Below, piece by piece: positions 1-10,917 of a stretch of 64,000 nt of DNA. This DNA is from Meiothermus cerbereus DSM 11376. Its GTDB lineage: Bacteria; Deinococcota; Deinococci; Deinococcales; Thermaceae. The position numbers and the translations under genes are program-made. The notes below the pieces were generated by a model. That model was given only the letters and a program-made list of their open reading frames with translations, was not told where the DNA came from and ran no database searches. Position 1 is the stretch's first letter, and every line of letters starts with the position of its first letter. The DNA is taken from positions 1 to 64,000 of the forward strand of contig NZ_KK211063.1 in assembly GCF_000620065.1 (NCBI RefSeq). Reading direction: 5' to 3'.

Positions 1-2
1 CT

Positions 3-1498
<1,496 letters not shown>

Positions 1499-1639
1499 GC
1501 TCGCCGCGAGAGGCGAGTCTTTGGGTTTGAGCTGTTATGCTCAAAAGTTTTAACGTAGCAAAGCCACGTTGTGGTCGTATTTATTTCCTAACCTGCGCTT
1601 TCAAGATTCTCGCTTCACCTTTCGGCGACAGCAAAGAAG

Positions 1640-1668
1640 AGATTATCAAATGCCCTGGGCTATGTCAA
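1640..1668 (-). promoter_or_regulatory. 16S rRNA promoter
   Basis: On the minus strand a perfect -35 TTGACA (1663-1668) is followed after exactly 17 bp by TAATCT (1640-1645), about 140 bp before the mature 16S 5' end. This is the strongest promoter match I see in the window, as expected for rRNA. The leader between it and 16S has a small hairpin (CTCGCC/GGCGAG near 1501-1518). Confidence 0.85.
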
Positions 1669-1683
1669 TAGGACCAATTCACC

Positions 1684-1715
1684 GCGCTATACCAGAAGTG
1701 CGATTAATTTCGCAC
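1684..1715 (-). promoter_or_regulatory. Hairpin and extended -10 between GH3 and rRNA promoter
   Basis: On the minus strand a 6-bp stem GTGCGA/TCGCAC (1698-1703 with 1710-1715) is followed by TGGTATAGC (1686-1694), which matches an extended -10. It may insulate the rRNA promoter from read-through out of the glycosidase operon on the same strand, or be a second upstream rRNA promoter. No T-run follows the hairpin, so a classical terminator is not supported. Confidence 0.3.
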
Positions 1716-1736
1716 CAGACAAGCAAAATACATACA

Positions 1737-3947
1737 TTAGCGCAGATCCACCGCCACCGTCTGCTCCCCCACCCGCAAGACGTAGCGTCCGGGCAAGAGG
1801 CGGGGTGCCTCGAGGCTGAACACATCACCTGGCACCAGGGCGAAGCGGTCCAGCGGGGCGGTGAGTTTAATGCTGCGGGCCTGGCCGGGCTCGAGGCTCA
1901 CCTTCGCGAAACCGACCAGGCGCTCGCGGGGGGCCAGGAAGCCAAGCGGAGGGAAGCGGGTATAAAGCTGCACCACGTCGCTACCGGCGCGTTTACCGGT
2001 GTTGCGCACCTCCACATCCACCTCCACGGCGTTAGGGGTAACTCTGGCGGCCTGCAGACGGTAGGCAAAGTCGGTGTAGCTCAGGCCGTAGCCGAAGGGG
2101 TAGAGCGGCTCGGCTTTAGGGTAGATGTCGGGGTAGCGGTCGTAGGTGAAGGGCACCTGGCTGAAGAGCTTGGGCCAGGTGAAGGGCAGGCGACCGCTGG
2201 GGTTGTAGCGACCGAAAAGCACATCGGCCAGGGCACTGCCCGCTTCAGAACCAGGCAGGTAAGCCATCAGGATGGCCTTGGGGGTGAGCCACAGGTCGGG
2301 GGGAAAAACCAGGGGGCGGCCCGCAAACAGCACCAGCACTATGGGCTTGCCCAGTGCCTTGAGGTCGCGCAGCAGTCTGTACTGCTCGGCAGGGAGTTCG
2401 CCGTTGAGGTTGTTGCCTTCGCTCTCGGCGTAGGGCTTTTCACCCAGGGCCACCACTACCATGTCGGCGGCCCTGGCCGCGGCCGCGAGGGCTCGAGCAT
2501 CCCTGGGGTCGGCATAAGTTACCTTCACCCCTTTGGGTGCGCCCTTTTGCAGACCCTCGAGCAGGGTTATCCCAGGGGCTTTGGCCCCCTCTTTGCCCTG
2601 CCAGTCAATGCTCCAGCCACCCATCTGCATGGTCTTGTCGGTAGCGGCGGGGCCAGTGACGAGCAGGGTTCTGACGTTGGTGAGCGGCAGGGTGAAGGCG
2701 GCGTTTTCCAGCAAGGTGATGGACTCGAGGGCCGCCTGCTTCGCCAGCAGACGCTGGGCCTCGAGCACCTTCTCGGCCTCGGCCACCTCCACGTAGGGGC
2801 GCTCGAACAAGCCAAGCTGAAACTTCAGCCACAGCACACGGCCTGCTGCCTCGTCTATGCGGGCGCGTGGAACCCGGCCTGCCTCGACAAGTTCCTTCAG
2901 GGTCTGGAGGTAGCGGTCGGCCTCCATCGGAACCATGTACACATCCACACCTGCGTTGATGCTCAGGGCTACAGCGTCGGCAAAGGTGGCGGCAACTTTG
3001 TGGTCGTTCACCAGCTTATCGATGTCGTTCCAGTCGGAAATCACCACACCCTTGAAGCCCATCTGGCCGCGCAGCACGTCGGTGAGCAGGTAACGCGAGG
3101 CGTGCACCGGCACCCCGTTGACCGAGCCGCTGTTGGCCATCACCGTAAGGGCACCGGCCTCGAGGCCCATACGAAAGGGCGGCAGCCATACCTCTTGCAG
3201 GGTGCGGGGGGCCAGAAAAGCCGGGCTACGATCGGTACCGCCCACAGGCTGGCCGTAGCCAACAAAGTGCTTGAGCGTCGCGGCAACCTGGCTAGCCTGC
3301 AAACCACGCACCGTGGCTGCAACCAGGCTACCGGCTAGAAGGGAATCTTCACCAAAAGTCTCATAGAAGCGACCCCAGCGCGGGTCACGGCCCAGGTCGG
3401 CCACGGGGGCAAAGTTCCACAGCGTGCCCGTAGCCCGCAGTTCCTGACCCACCCGCCGGGCCACCTGCTCCACCAGGGCCGGGTTCCAGGTAGCCGCCAG
3501 GCCCAGGTTATGGGGGTAGATAGTGGCCCCCACGAGGTTGTTGTGCCCGTGTACGGCGTCCACCCCGTAAAGGGAAGGAATGCCCAGACGGCCCTTCTCC
3601 ACCGCCACCCGCTGGATGGCGTTGGTCATCTCGGCCCAGGCGCGGGGCGTGTTGGGCACCGGCCCCATCCCCCCGCCCGAGAGCACCGAGCCGATGCCGC
3701 GTTGCACAAGGTAGCGCTCGAGCAGCTCAGCCTTCAGCGGCTCCAGCCCCCAGCCGTCTGACATCAGCTTGGATACCACTATTTGCGTCATCTGGCCCAG
3801 CTTCTCTTCCAGCGTCATGCGCGCGAGCAGGTCGGCCACACGCTTCTCCACAGGCTGGGCTGGGTCTTTGTAGATGGGCTGGGCTAGCACCAGGCTACCG
3901 CTAAAACACACAGCCCAGGCAAGAGCGAGTCTCCCTATTCTGGTCAT
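1737..3947 (-). CDS. Secreted glycoside hydrolase family 3 beta-glucosidase
   Basis: Hydrolyses terminal beta-linked glucose (or xylose) from oligosaccharides; 736 aa, a usual size for BglX-like GH3. Residues 1-22 are a signal peptide (LALAWAVCFSGSLVLAQ), so it acts outside the cytoplasm. The N-terminal (alpha/beta) barrel carries the KH motif at about 226 and the nucleophile Asp at about 305 in VVISDWNDI. The GH3 C-terminal domain and a fibronectin-like tail follow. The start at 3947 is chosen over an upstream in-frame ATG because AGAGGA precedes it and the signal peptide begins there. It is the last gene of the polysaccharide locus, 145 bp after GH16. GH3 enzymes can be beta-xylosidases, so exact specificity is open. 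Confidence 0.92.
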   Translation of the reverse strand: MTRIGRLALAWAVCFSGSLVLAQPIYKDPAQPVEKRVADLLARMTLEEKLGQMTQIVVSKLMSDGWGLEPLKAELLERYLVQRGIGSVLSGGGMGPVPNTPRAWAEMTNAIQRVAVEKGRLGIPSLYGVDAVHGHNNLVGATIYPHNLGLAATWNPALVEQVARRVGQELRATGTLWNFAPVADLGRDPRWGRFYETFGEDSLLAGSLVAATVRGLQASQVAATLKHFVGYGQPVGGTDRSPAFLAPRTLQEVWLPPFRMGLEAGALTVMANSGSVNGVPVHASRYLLTDVLRGQMGFKGVVISDWNDIDKLVNDHKVAATFADAVALSINAGVDVYMVPMEADRYLQTLKELVEAGRVPRARIDEAAGRVLWLKFQLGLFERPYVEVAEAEKVLEAQRLLAKQAALESITLLENAAFTLPLTNVRTLLVTGPAATDKTMQMGGWSIDWQGKEGAKAPGITLLEGLQKGAPKGVKVTYADPRDARALAAAARAADMVVVALGEKPYAESEGNNLNGELPAEQYRLLRDLKALGKPIVLVLFAGRPLVFPPDLWLTPKAILMAYLPGSEAGSALADVLFGRYNPSGRLPFTWPKLFSQVPFTYDRYPDIYPKAEPLYPFGYGLSYTDFAYRLQAARVTPNAVEVDVEVRNTGKRAGSDVVQLYTRFPPLGFLAPRERLVGFAKVSLEPGQARSIKLTAPLDRFALVPGDVFSLEAPRLLPGRYVLRVGEQTVAVDLR

Positions 3948-3969
3948 GCTTGGGTTTCCTCTGATGGCA

Positions 3970-4030
3970 TGAACCCACCCAAAGCGCCTTGAGCATATGA
4001 AGTGTTCACGGATGGCTTGGGTGGGGTTCA
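3970..4030. repeat. Inverted repeat before the GH3 gene
   Basis: TGAACC-CACCCAAAGC (3970-3985) and GCTTGGGTGGGGTTCA (4015-4030) are near-perfect complements with a 29-nt loop. They lie between the GH16 stop and the GH3 ribosome site. In the mRNA this would be a long hairpin with no T-run, more like a processing or stability element than a terminator. Confidence 0.5.
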
Positions 4031-4092
4031 AAAGGGTATCTGGCAGGTTGTTTTAGTACTGGCCAAGGTACGAAAGGGCTAGGACGCCGGGA

Positions 4093-4920
4093 CTAAGGGC
4101 CAGCAGCCCGCTCGTACACACGCACGTAATCCACCAACATGCGCTGGGGGAAGCGGGTGGTCTCGTCGGGTCGGCCAGGCCAGCCACCCCCCACAGCCAG
4201 GTTGAGAATGATAAAGAAGGGCTGATCGAAGACCCAGCGAGAGCCCTCGGGCAGGTCGGCGGGGGTCAGGGTCTGGTAGAGCACGCCGTCTACATACCAG
4301 CGCAGCATCCCCGGCTCCCACTCGAGCGCAAAAACATGGAAGGCATCGGCAAAGTCGGTAGAAATCCGGTAGGACCTGGTAATGCCCTCGCCGCCGGAGT
4401 AGCCGGGGCCGTGGATGGTGCCGTGGACGGTGCGCGGCTCACGCCCAATGTGTTCCATAATGTCAATCTCGCCGCAATTGGGCCATCGCACCGGGCCAAA
4501 GTTGCTGCCCAGCATCCAGAAGGCCGCCCAAAGGCCCTGTCCGCGGGGGAGCTTAATGCGGGCCTCGATGCGCCCGTAGCGCTGCTCAAACTTGCCCTTG
4601 GTATTGATGCGCCCCGAAGTATAGCGACACGGGCCATACCAGCAGCGCAAACCCGGCAAACGCTGCTCGAGCGCGGCAATTACCAGGTTGCGCCCGTCGT
4701 GCACCAGGTTCAGGGTCGATTCGGTGTAGTACTGTAGCTCGCTGTTGCCCCAGCCCCAGCCGCCCGTCTCGATGTTCCATTTGCTGCGGTCCACTGGGCT
4801 GCCCAGGGGCAGATTGAACTCATCGGCCCAGACCAGCCGCCAGCCCGGCAGCTCCTGGGCCAGGGCCCCTGGCAGGGCCAGCAACAAGATCGCCAACAGC
4901 CTAAAAAAGTTCTGCTTCAT
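4093..4920 (-). CDS. Secreted GH16 endo-beta-1,3(4)-glucanase
   Basis: Laminarinase/lichenase-type endoglucanase of 275 aa. Residues 1-22 form a signal peptide ending near ALAQ. The GH16 catalytic motif GEIDIMEHIG is at 150-159, with Glu151 as nucleophile, Asp153 as helper and Glu156 as acid/base. The following TVHGTIHGPGYSG block is typical of bacterial laminarinases. The chosen ATG at 4920 has GGGAGGA upstream; an earlier in-frame start would add 52 residues with no domain. It sits 76 bp after GH43 on the same strand. With GH3 downstream it would degrade beta-glucan to glucose. Confidence 0.93.
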   Translation of the reverse strand: MKQNFFRLLAILLLALPGALAQELPGWRLVWADEFNLPLGSPVDRSKWNIETGGWGWGNSELQYYTESTLNLVHDGRNLVIAALEQRLPGLRCWYGPCRYTSGRINTKGKFEQRYGRIEARIKLPRGQGLWAAFWMLGSNFGPVRWPNCGEIDIMEHIGREPRTVHGTIHGPGYSGGEGITRSYRISTDFADAFHVFALEWEPGMLRWYVDGVLYQTLTPADLPEGSRWVFDQPFFIILNLAVGGGWPGRPDETTRFPQRMLVDYVRVYERAAGP

Positions 4921-4996
4921 AAGGCTGATCCTCCCATACTTGAGATTTAAACCTCCCAATCCAATGCCGGCCTTATTCCGGCTACTTTGGGCAGTA

Positions 4997-6619
4997 CTAG
5001 CTATAGGCCTCTCCCTGCGCCGGCTCGAGCCCCCGGTAGGCAAAGTAGTCAAAATCTGCGTGGAGCCGCGCCCCACTCAAATCCTGCACGCACAGCCCGA
5101 TAAAAGTACCGGTGAAGCCCAGCCCCCGGCAGTGGTCGTCGGAAAGTTTGTAGGCCGGAAAGCGCAGAGGAATCTCGTTCCAGTCCGTTCCGTTGGCCGA
5201 GTAGGCAAAGCCAAAGGTATCGCGCTCGTAGCGCACCCTGAGGTAGACCCGGTGCCAGCCCTCGATGACTAGCTCCTGATCCAGGGGTTCGTTGTAGTGA
5301 CCGTTGTCACAGGCCAGCAGGTTCAGGGTCTTGCCCAGGTCTTGGTCGCGGCTCACCCGCAGGTACACCCAGTTGCCGGTGTCGTAGTAGCAGACCAGCC
5401 CCGCCATCTGCTGGAAGTGCCGGGGTTCAAACTCGAGCGCGGTCTCGGCCTCGGCAAAAAAGTGCTGCAAGCGCCGGGCCACCAGGCTCTGGCGGTGGCG
5501 CGAACTCAGCGACTCCCGCCCATACAGGCGCAGGTAGCCGGGACGCTCGGTCAGCGAGAGCCAGGAAGGGTCGGGGGGGTGGCGCAGGGTCTGAAAGTGC
5601 AGGCCAAGGCTGGGGGCCTCAAACTCGTCGCGTTCGGGTTCCTGGGGCCAGGGGTGGGGGGGGAGGGCCGGGGCTTCGACCTCCAGGGCCGGGGTGTTTT
5701 CCCCGTGCCAGAGCCGGGGCCAGCCGTCCGGGCTCCAGCGGATTTTCTGCAGGGCGGTTTCGCGGCCCAGAGGGCAGTGGCGCCGGAGGGCCTGGGGGGG
5801 CTCGAGGGGACGCCCGACCAGGTGGGCCATGTACCACTCCCCTTGCTGGGTTCGCACCAGCGAAGCATGGCCGGCTTTTTGCAGGGGCAGCTCGGGGCGA
5901 CCTCGAGCGGTCAGGGTTGGGTAGCAGGGGTCTACCTGGTAAGGCCCCTCAATCTGGCGCGAACGGGCCACCGTTACGGCATGTTCATAGGTGGTGCCCC
6001 CTTCGGCTACCACCAGGTAATACCAGCCATCCTTCCTGTATAGGTGCGGCCCCTCGGTCACCCCCAGGGGGGTTCCCCGGAAGATGTTGTGCACCGGCCC
6101 CACCAGCCGCTTTTGTGCTGGGTCGTATTCCTGCAAGAGAATTCCAGCAAAGGCGTTGCGGCCCTTGCGGTGATCCCAGAGCATGTTCAGAAGCCATTTG
6201 CGCCCATCCTCATCGTGGAAGAGCGAGGGGTCGAAACCCGAGGAATTGAGATACACCGGCTCCGACCAGGGGCCTTCGATGCGGGGGGCTGTCACCAGGT
6301 AGTTGTGTGCGTCCTTGAAGACCTCCCCGTTGCTCCAGGTCTTTACGTCGGTGTAGATCAGGTAGAACTGCTCCCCATCGTGGCTCAGGCAAGGAGCCCA
6401 GATACCCCCAGAGTCGGGATTGCCCAGCATCTGAAGCTGCGAGGTGCGAGTCAGGGCATAGCCGATGGGCCGCCAGTGCACCAGATCGCGCGAGTGGTGC
6501 AAACGCACCCCCGGCCACCACTCGAAGGTGGAGGTGGCAATAAAATAGTCATCCCCCACCCGCAGAATCGAGGGATCCGGGTGGAAGCCTGGCAGGATGG
6601 GGTTGACTATCCGGGTCAT
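4997..6619 (-). CDS. GH43 beta-xylosidase / arabinofuranosidase
   Basis: Cytoplasmic glycosidase of 540 aa without a signal peptide. The family 43 five-blade propeller begins with [13 protein letters not shown], Asp15 being the general base; a [17 protein letters not shown] block near residue 185 carries the general acid Glu. The last 200 residues form the beta-sandwich found in XynB-type xylosidases. The start ATG overlaps the GH1 stop by four bases (ATGA), so translation is probably coupled. It would act on imported xylo-oligosaccharides. Bifunctional xylosidase/arabinofuranosidase activity is common in the family and cannot be resolved here. Confidence 0.93.
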   Translation of the reverse strand: MTRIVNPILPGFHPDPSILRVGDDYFIATSTFEWWPGVRLHHSRDLVHWRPIGYALTRTSQLQMLGNPDSGGIWAPCLSHDGEQFYLIYTDVKTWSNGEVFKDAHNYLVTAPRIEGPWSEPVYLNSSGFDPSLFHDEDGRKWLLNMLWDHRKGRNAFAGILLQEYDPAQKRLVGPVHNIFRGTPLGVTEGPHLYRKDGWYYLVVAEGGTTYEHAVTVARSRQIEGPYQVDPCYPTLTARGRPELPLQKAGHASLVRTQQGEWYMAHLVGRPLEPPQALRRHCPLGRETALQKIRWSPDGWPRLWHGENTPALEVEAPALPPHPWPQEPERDEFEAPSLGLHFQTLRHPPDPSWLSLTERPGYLRLYGRESLSSRHRQSLVARRLQHFFAEAETALEFEPRHFQQMAGLVCYYDTGNWVYLRVSRDQDLGKTLNLLACDNGHYNEPLDQELVIEGWHRVYLRVRYERDTFGFAYSANGTDWNEIPLRFPAYKLSDDHCRGLGFTGTFIGLCVQDLSGARLHADFDYFAYRGLEPAQGEAYS

Positions 6620-7950
6620 GAACTTTTTACAACCTCCCGCAAGAAGTCCCGGAACCACAGGCCGCTGTCTTTGATGGTGCGCTTCTGGGTGGAAAAATCC
6701 ACGTATACCAGCCCAAAGCGTTTGGAATAGCCCTCGGCCCACTCGAAGTTATCCAGCAGGCTCCAGGCAAAGTAGCCTTTCAGGGGGGCACCATGCCGTA
6801 CAGCCCGTGCGCAGAGGTCCAGGTGGCGCTCAAAGTAGCGGACGCGCTCGAGGTCGTGCACCTGTCCATCGGCCCCCATCACATCGGGGTAGGCTGCCCC
6901 GTTCTCGGTGATGTAGATAGCGTTCGGGCGGTACTCCCGGCCAACCCGCACCAGGGTTTCGTAGATTCCCTCTGGGTAAACCTCCCAGTCCATATCGGTG
7001 TGTTCCTCGCCGGCCCGCACATACTGAAAGCGGTAGGGCTCGAGGTCGCCGTTTTTGACCACCGCGCGGGAGTAGTAGTTGATGCCCAGGAAGTCGGTAG
7101 GTACTGCGATGGTCTTCAGGTCGTCGCCCTGCACCGGCGGGGCTTTGCTGTACAGGGCCAGCATGTCCGCGGGGTAGCCAAAGCCATAGAGTGGATCTAG
7201 GTACCAGCGGTTCTGGAAACCGTCAAAGCGGCGGGCTGCGGCCACATCGGCGGGGTCGGGCGAGGCCGGGTGGCCCGGCGAGAGGTTGAGGGTGATGCCC
7301 ACTTGAGCCCCAGGCACGTTTTGGCGAATAACTGGCACGGCCAGTCCGTGGGCCAGCAGCAGGTGATGCGAAGCCCGTACGGAAAGGTTCAGATCCTGTC
7401 GCCCCGGCGCATGAACGCCGATGTGGTAGCCCAGATAGGCCGAGCACCAGGGCTCGTTGAGGGTTATCCAGTGCTTGACCCGATCCCCCAGGTGCCGGGT
7501 TACCACATCGGTGTACTCCGCAAAAGCGTAGGCAGTCTCGCGCTCCGGCCAGCCGCCCTGGTCTTCCAGGGCCTGGGGCAGGTCCCAGTGATAAAGGGTA
7601 ACCCAGGGGGTAATACCCCGCGCCAAAAGGGTGTCTACCAGCCGACTGTAAAAGTCCAGGCCTTTGGGGTTCACCGTCCCCCGGCCCAGGGGCAGGATGC
7701 GCGGCCAGGCCAGCGAGAAGCGGTACGCGTTCACCCCGAGCTCTTTCATCAAGGCGATGTCCTCGGGGTAGCGGTGGTAATGGTCACAGGCCACGTCGCC
7801 GTTGTCGCCGCCCTTCACTTTTCCGGGGGTATGGCTGAAGGTATCCCAGATACTAAGCCCGCGTCCGTCTTCAGACACAGCCCCTTCAATCTGGTAGGAA
7901 GAAGTAGCCGTGCCCCAAATGAAGTCTTGGGGAAAATCGCTTCGTTTCAT
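6616..7950 (-). CDS. GH1 beta-glucosidase
   Basis: Cytoplasmic family 1 beta-glycosidase of 444 aa, the normal length. The N-terminal signature [19 protein letters not shown] is present; acid/base Glu166 lies in TLNEPW and nucleophile Glu349 in YITENG. The start at 7950 has GAGGAGA five bases upstream, and the region before it encodes no GH1 sequence. It is 8 bp after the GH10 gene and overlaps GH43. It probably cleaves imported cello- or laminari-oligosaccharides; GH1 enzymes of Thermus relatives often also act on galactosides and fucosides. Confidence 0.95.
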   Translation of the reverse strand: MKRSDFPQDFIWGTATSSYQIEGAVSEDGRGLSIWDTFSHTPGKVKGGDNGDVACDHYHRYPEDIALMKELGVNAYRFSLAWPRILPLGRGTVNPKGLDFYSRLVDTLLARGITPWVTLYHWDLPQALEDQGGWPERETAYAFAEYTDVVTRHLGDRVKHWITLNEPWCSAYLGYHIGVHAPGRQDLNLSVRASHHLLLAHGLAVPVIRQNVPGAQVGITLNLSPGHPASPDPADVAAARRFDGFQNRWYLDPLYGFGYPADMLALYSKAPPVQGDDLKTIAVPTDFLGINYYSRAVVKNGDLEPYRFQYVRAGEEHTDMDWEVYPEGIYETLVRVGREYRPNAIYITENGAAYPDVMGADGQVHDLERVRYFERHLDLCARAVRHGAPLKGYFAWSLLDNFEWAEGYSKRFGLVYVDFSTQKRTIKDSGLWFRDFLREVVKSS

Positions 7951-7958
7951 AGGTCTCC

Positions 7959-8960
7959 TCAAGGTTGTTGCAAGGTGTGCTGAAGGGCAAAGTAAGCCGG
8001 TTTGGGCTGGTAGTCGACATCGAAGATGAGGGGTTCGCTGGCCCCCCGCCAGGAGTGGGCATCGGTAAAGCCCCACAGGGTAAAGACTTTGCAGCGGGGC
8101 TGACGGAGGCAGATTTGCAGCACTTCGCGGTACACCTGGGCCTGCTTTTCCAGGCGTTCGGCCTTGGGGCCCGTGCTACCCAGCCGCACGTCCATCTCGG
8201 TGATGTGAATCTCCAGGCCGAGCTGGGCGAAGCGCTCGAGGTTCTCCTCCATCCGCACCTGCTTGGGCGAGAAGCTCGAGTCCACATGCACCTGGAAGCC
8301 CACCCCATCCACCGGCACCCCTTTTTCCTTGAAGGACTTCAAGAGTGCGTAGATGGCATCCGACTTGGCCCCCAGGCCCTCGGCCCCGTAGTCGTTGTAG
8401 AACAGCTTGGCGCTGGGGTCAGCCGCCCTGGCCAGGCGAAAGGCTTTTTCCAGGTAGCCTGGTAGAACGTCAAAAGGGGTTGAGCGCAGCTTGGCATCGT
8501 CGCCGATGGCCTCGTTCACCACGTCCCAGTAGGCAATTTTGCCGCGGTAGCGCCCCACCACCGTGCGGATATGGTCGCTCAGGATGGCCTCCATCTCGGC
8601 AGCGGTAAAGGTGCCGTACATCCAGCGGGGCAGTTGCTGGTGCCAGACCAGGGTATGCCCCCGCAGCGCCTGCCGGTTTTTCTGGGCGAAGTTCAAAAGC
8701 AGATCGGCAGCGGCAAAGTTGTACTGACCTCGAGTGGTCTGCAATGCCCCCCACTTCATCACGTTCTCGGCCACCACCAGGTTGAACTCCCGGGCCAGCA
8801 CCCGGGCGTACTCGGGCTCCTGCAGAAGAAGGCTTGGTTCTACAGCCGCTCCAATCTGGATTTTTCGCGCCTCGGCCAAGTTTCGCAGCGGCGAACCCGG
8901 CTGGGCCAGTACCAGCAGTCCGAAAAAGATTCCCACCAAGGCCCCTCTGGACATAAGCAT
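7959..8960 (-). CDS. Secreted GH10 endo-1,4-beta-xylanase
   Basis: Endo-xylanase of about 333 aa made of a signal peptide (1-20) plus one GH10 barrel, with no binding modules. Acid/base Glu150 lies in WDVVNEA and nucleophile Glu255 in IHITEMDV; both match family signatures. AGGAAG precedes ATG 8960; a second ATG at 8954 is equally placed. It follows the inner-membrane permease gene by 8 bp, so it is co-transcribed with the importer. It would release xylo-oligosaccharides for that importer and the GH43 enzyme. Confidence 0.94.
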   Translation of the reverse strand: MLMSRGALVGIFFGLLVLAQPGSPLRNLAEARKIQIGAAVEPSLLLQEPEYARVLAREFNLVVAENVMKWGALQTTRGQYNFAAADLLLNFAQKNRQALRGHTLVWHQQLPRWMYGTFTAAEMEAILSDHIRTVVGRYRGKIAYWDVVNEAIGDDAKLRSTPFDVLPGYLEKAFRLARAADPSAKLFYNDYGAEGLGAKSDAIYALLKSFKEKGVPVDGVGFQVHVDSSFSPKQVRMEENLERFAQLGLEIHITEMDVRLGSTGPKAERLEKQAQVYREVLQICLRQPRCKVFTLWGFTDAHSWRGASEPLIFDVDYQPKPAYFALQHTLQQP

Positions 8961-8968
8961 CGGGCTTC

Positions 8969-9814
8969 CTAGTTCTTGACGGCTCCGCTGGTCAACCCCT
9001 CCATAAGTTGCCGGGCCGCTATAGCAAAAACCAGCAGCAGCGGAGCGACCATCAGGGCCGTACCGGCCATAATCGCGCCCCACTCCACATCGGTAGCCCC
9101 TTGCAGAGTGCGCAGCACCACCGGTATGGTCTTGGTCTCCTGGGTTCGCATAATCACGTTCACATCGGCAAAACGGTTCCAGGAGCCGATAAAGGTAATC
9201 AGGCCCAGGGTGCCCAGCGCTGGGCGGATGAGGGGTAGCACAATGCGCCAGTAAATCTGAAACTCGCTGCAGCCATCTATGCGGGCCGCATCGATCAGCT
9301 CTTTGGGAATGGCCGAAATAATATACTGCCGCATCATAAAGATGCCCAAAGCGCCGGCCATGGCTGGCACCCAGAGGGCTTTGGGGGTGTTGATCCAGCC
9401 AATTTGGAATATGAGCAGGTAAAAGGGAATCAGGTTGAGGATGGCCGGCACCAACAAAGTGGCCATGACCACCGCAAAGAGTTGTTCGCGCCAGCGAAAC
9501 TGGTACATGGCAAAGCCAAAACCGGCCAGGCTGCAAAAGAACAAACTGGTGATGGTGGTCATAAAAGCTAGGTAGAAGTTGTTCCAGTAAGCCCGCCAAA
9601 AAGGAATTTTATTGACCAAAATCTGGTAATTGGTCATGAAATGCTCGCCAAACCACAAGGGAGGCGGAAAACCAAAAATCTCCGAGCGCTGATGGGTGGC
9701 AAACACAAACATAAAGTAGAACGGCGCTATCGTAAGCACTCCCCCCAGCACCAGGATGGCGTAGCCTCCCAAGCGGAGTAGAAAGCTTCCCAACGACCCT
9801 CTTTTCCCTCCCAT
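8969..9814 (-). CDS. Sugar ABC transporter permease (MalG type)
   Basis: Inner-membrane permease of 281 aa with six predicted helices and the EAA loop (DAARIDGCSEFQIYWRIVLP) that docks the ATPase. Start 9814 is chosen because GGGGGG lies just upstream and it is 1 bp after the partner permease stop; an ATG at 9841 would overlap that gene by 26 bases. It pairs with the permease upstream and the binding protein at 10918-12150. No ATPase is encoded here, so it must borrow a multitask MsmK/MalK-like ATPase from elsewhere, as is common for CUT1 systems. Confidence 0.93.
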   Translation of the reverse strand: MGGKRGSLGSFLLRLGGYAILVLGGVLTIAPFYFMFVFATHQRSEIFGFPPPLWFGEHFMTNYQILVNKIPFWRAYWNNFYLAFMTTITSLFFCSLAGFGFAMYQFRWREQLFAVVMATLLVPAILNLIPFYLLIFQIGWINTPKALWVPAMAGALGIFMMRQYIISAIPKELIDAARIDGCSEFQIYWRIVLPLIRPALGTLGLITFIGSWNRFADVNVIMRTQETKTIPVVLRTLQGATDVEWGAIMAGTALMVAPLLLVFAIAARQLMEGLTSGAVKN

Positions 9815-9815
9815 C

Positions 9816-10796
9816 TCATTCCCCCCTTGCCGAACGGCCAAAAATCAGGTTGTTAAGATAGGTGAGTATGCCGATAAAAATAAAAAGAATCCAGGCAATG
9901 GAGGCTGCAGTGCCCATCTCGAGCCACTCAAAGGCAGTACGGTACATATACATGGTGGCGGTCTGTCCACCCGGCGTAGCCCCGCTGGCGCCCCCGTTGA
10001 GCAGAATGAAGGGCTGCTCAAAGAGCTGCATGTTGCCGATGATGGTCAGGCTGACCGCAAAAAACATCATGGGCCGCAGCAGGGGCAAGGTGATGTAGCG
10101 AAACTGTTGGATACGGCTGGCTCCATCTACCGAGGCAGCTTCGTACAGATCTTTGGGGATGGCCTGAATAGCAGAAAGGTAGAGAAGGGTGTTCCAGCCC
10201 GTAAACTGCCAGACCACCATCAGTGCAATGGCATATTTAATGTTGGCACTGGTAAACCAGTTGATTTTCTCGTCCGGCAACAACGCACCCAACAAAGGCC
10301 AGTTGTTGAGGTGGGCGATCACCAAATTGATGATGCCGTTCTGGGTAGCAAAAAGGGTGTTAAAGATAAGGGCCACGGCCACCGTAGAGGTGATATAGGG
10401 CAGGAAGTACACCGCCGTAACAAAGGTCTTGAAGCGGCTCAGCACCATGTGAATCACGAAGGCTAGTGGGATCGCAATCAGGTGCTGCGGCACCCCCGAG
10501 AATACCCCCAGCCAAATGGTGTTCCACATGGAGCGCAAAAACATAGGGTCGGTGAGGGTGAAGGTGTAGTTCTCGAGGCCCACATACTTCCATCGGCCCC
10601 ATCCATCACTGGGCGTCCAGGCCTGGAAGGACATATACAAAGAGAAAAGCGTTGGATATAAACCAAAAATCAAAAAAAGGATAAAAAAAGGACTGACAAA
10701 GATATAAGGTGCATATCGCCGCTGGAAACTGCTCCAGCGCATCGCTAAGGTAAGGCTGCCGTCGCCAGAGGATGTGGTGCTAGCAGGCTTTCGCAC
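9816..10796 (-). CDS. Sugar ABC transporter permease (MalF type)
   Basis: Partner permease of 326 aa with six helices and an EAA motif (EAASVDGASRIQQFRYITLP). The start codon is GTG at 10796, supported by AGGAG six bases upstream. It follows a strong intrinsic terminator downstream of the binding-protein gene, so it is probably expressed below the binding protein by partial read-through. It belongs to the CUT1 family for di- and oligosaccharides. Confidence 0.93.
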   Translation of the reverse strand: MRKPASTTSSGDGSLTLAMRWSSFQRRYAPYIFVSPFFILFLIFGLYPTLFSLYMSFQAWTPSDGWGRWKYVGLENYTFTLTDPMFLRSMWNTIWLGVFSGVPQHLIAIPLAFVIHMVLSRFKTFVTAVYFLPYITSTVAVALIFNTLFATQNGIINLVIAHLNNWPLLGALLPDEKINWFTSANIKYAIALMVVWQFTGWNTLLYLSAIQAIPKDLYEAASVDGASRIQQFRYITLPLLRPMMFFAVSLTIIGNMQLFEQPFILLNGGASGATPGGQTATMYMYRTAFEWLEMGTAASIAWILFIFIGILTYLNNLIFGRSARGE

Positions 10797-10873
10797 AGAT
10801 GCTCCTGTTGAGATATGTTGGAATGGCCTGAGGTTTTTGCGTACATGGGCAGTAAAAGTTTTTTCCTCACAGC

Positions 10874-10910
10874 TATAAAAAAGGGGAGAAGGGCTGGCCT
10901 TCTCCCCTTT
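10874..10910 (-). terminator. Intrinsic terminator after sugar-binding protein gene
   Basis: On the minus strand a 13-bp stem (AAAGGGGAGAAGG, 10880-10892, with 10898-10910) and a 5-nt loop are followed by TTTTTTAT. It lies 8 bases after the binding-protein stop codon and before the permeases. Such a leaky terminator gives excess binding protein over membrane subunits. Confidence 0.9.
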
Positions 10911-10917
10911 CCTTGGA

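Noticed and set aside
1569-3338. 589-codon plus-strand open frame
   Set aside because: Antisense shadow of the GH3 gene, caused by high GC at third positions; no domain and no ribosome site.
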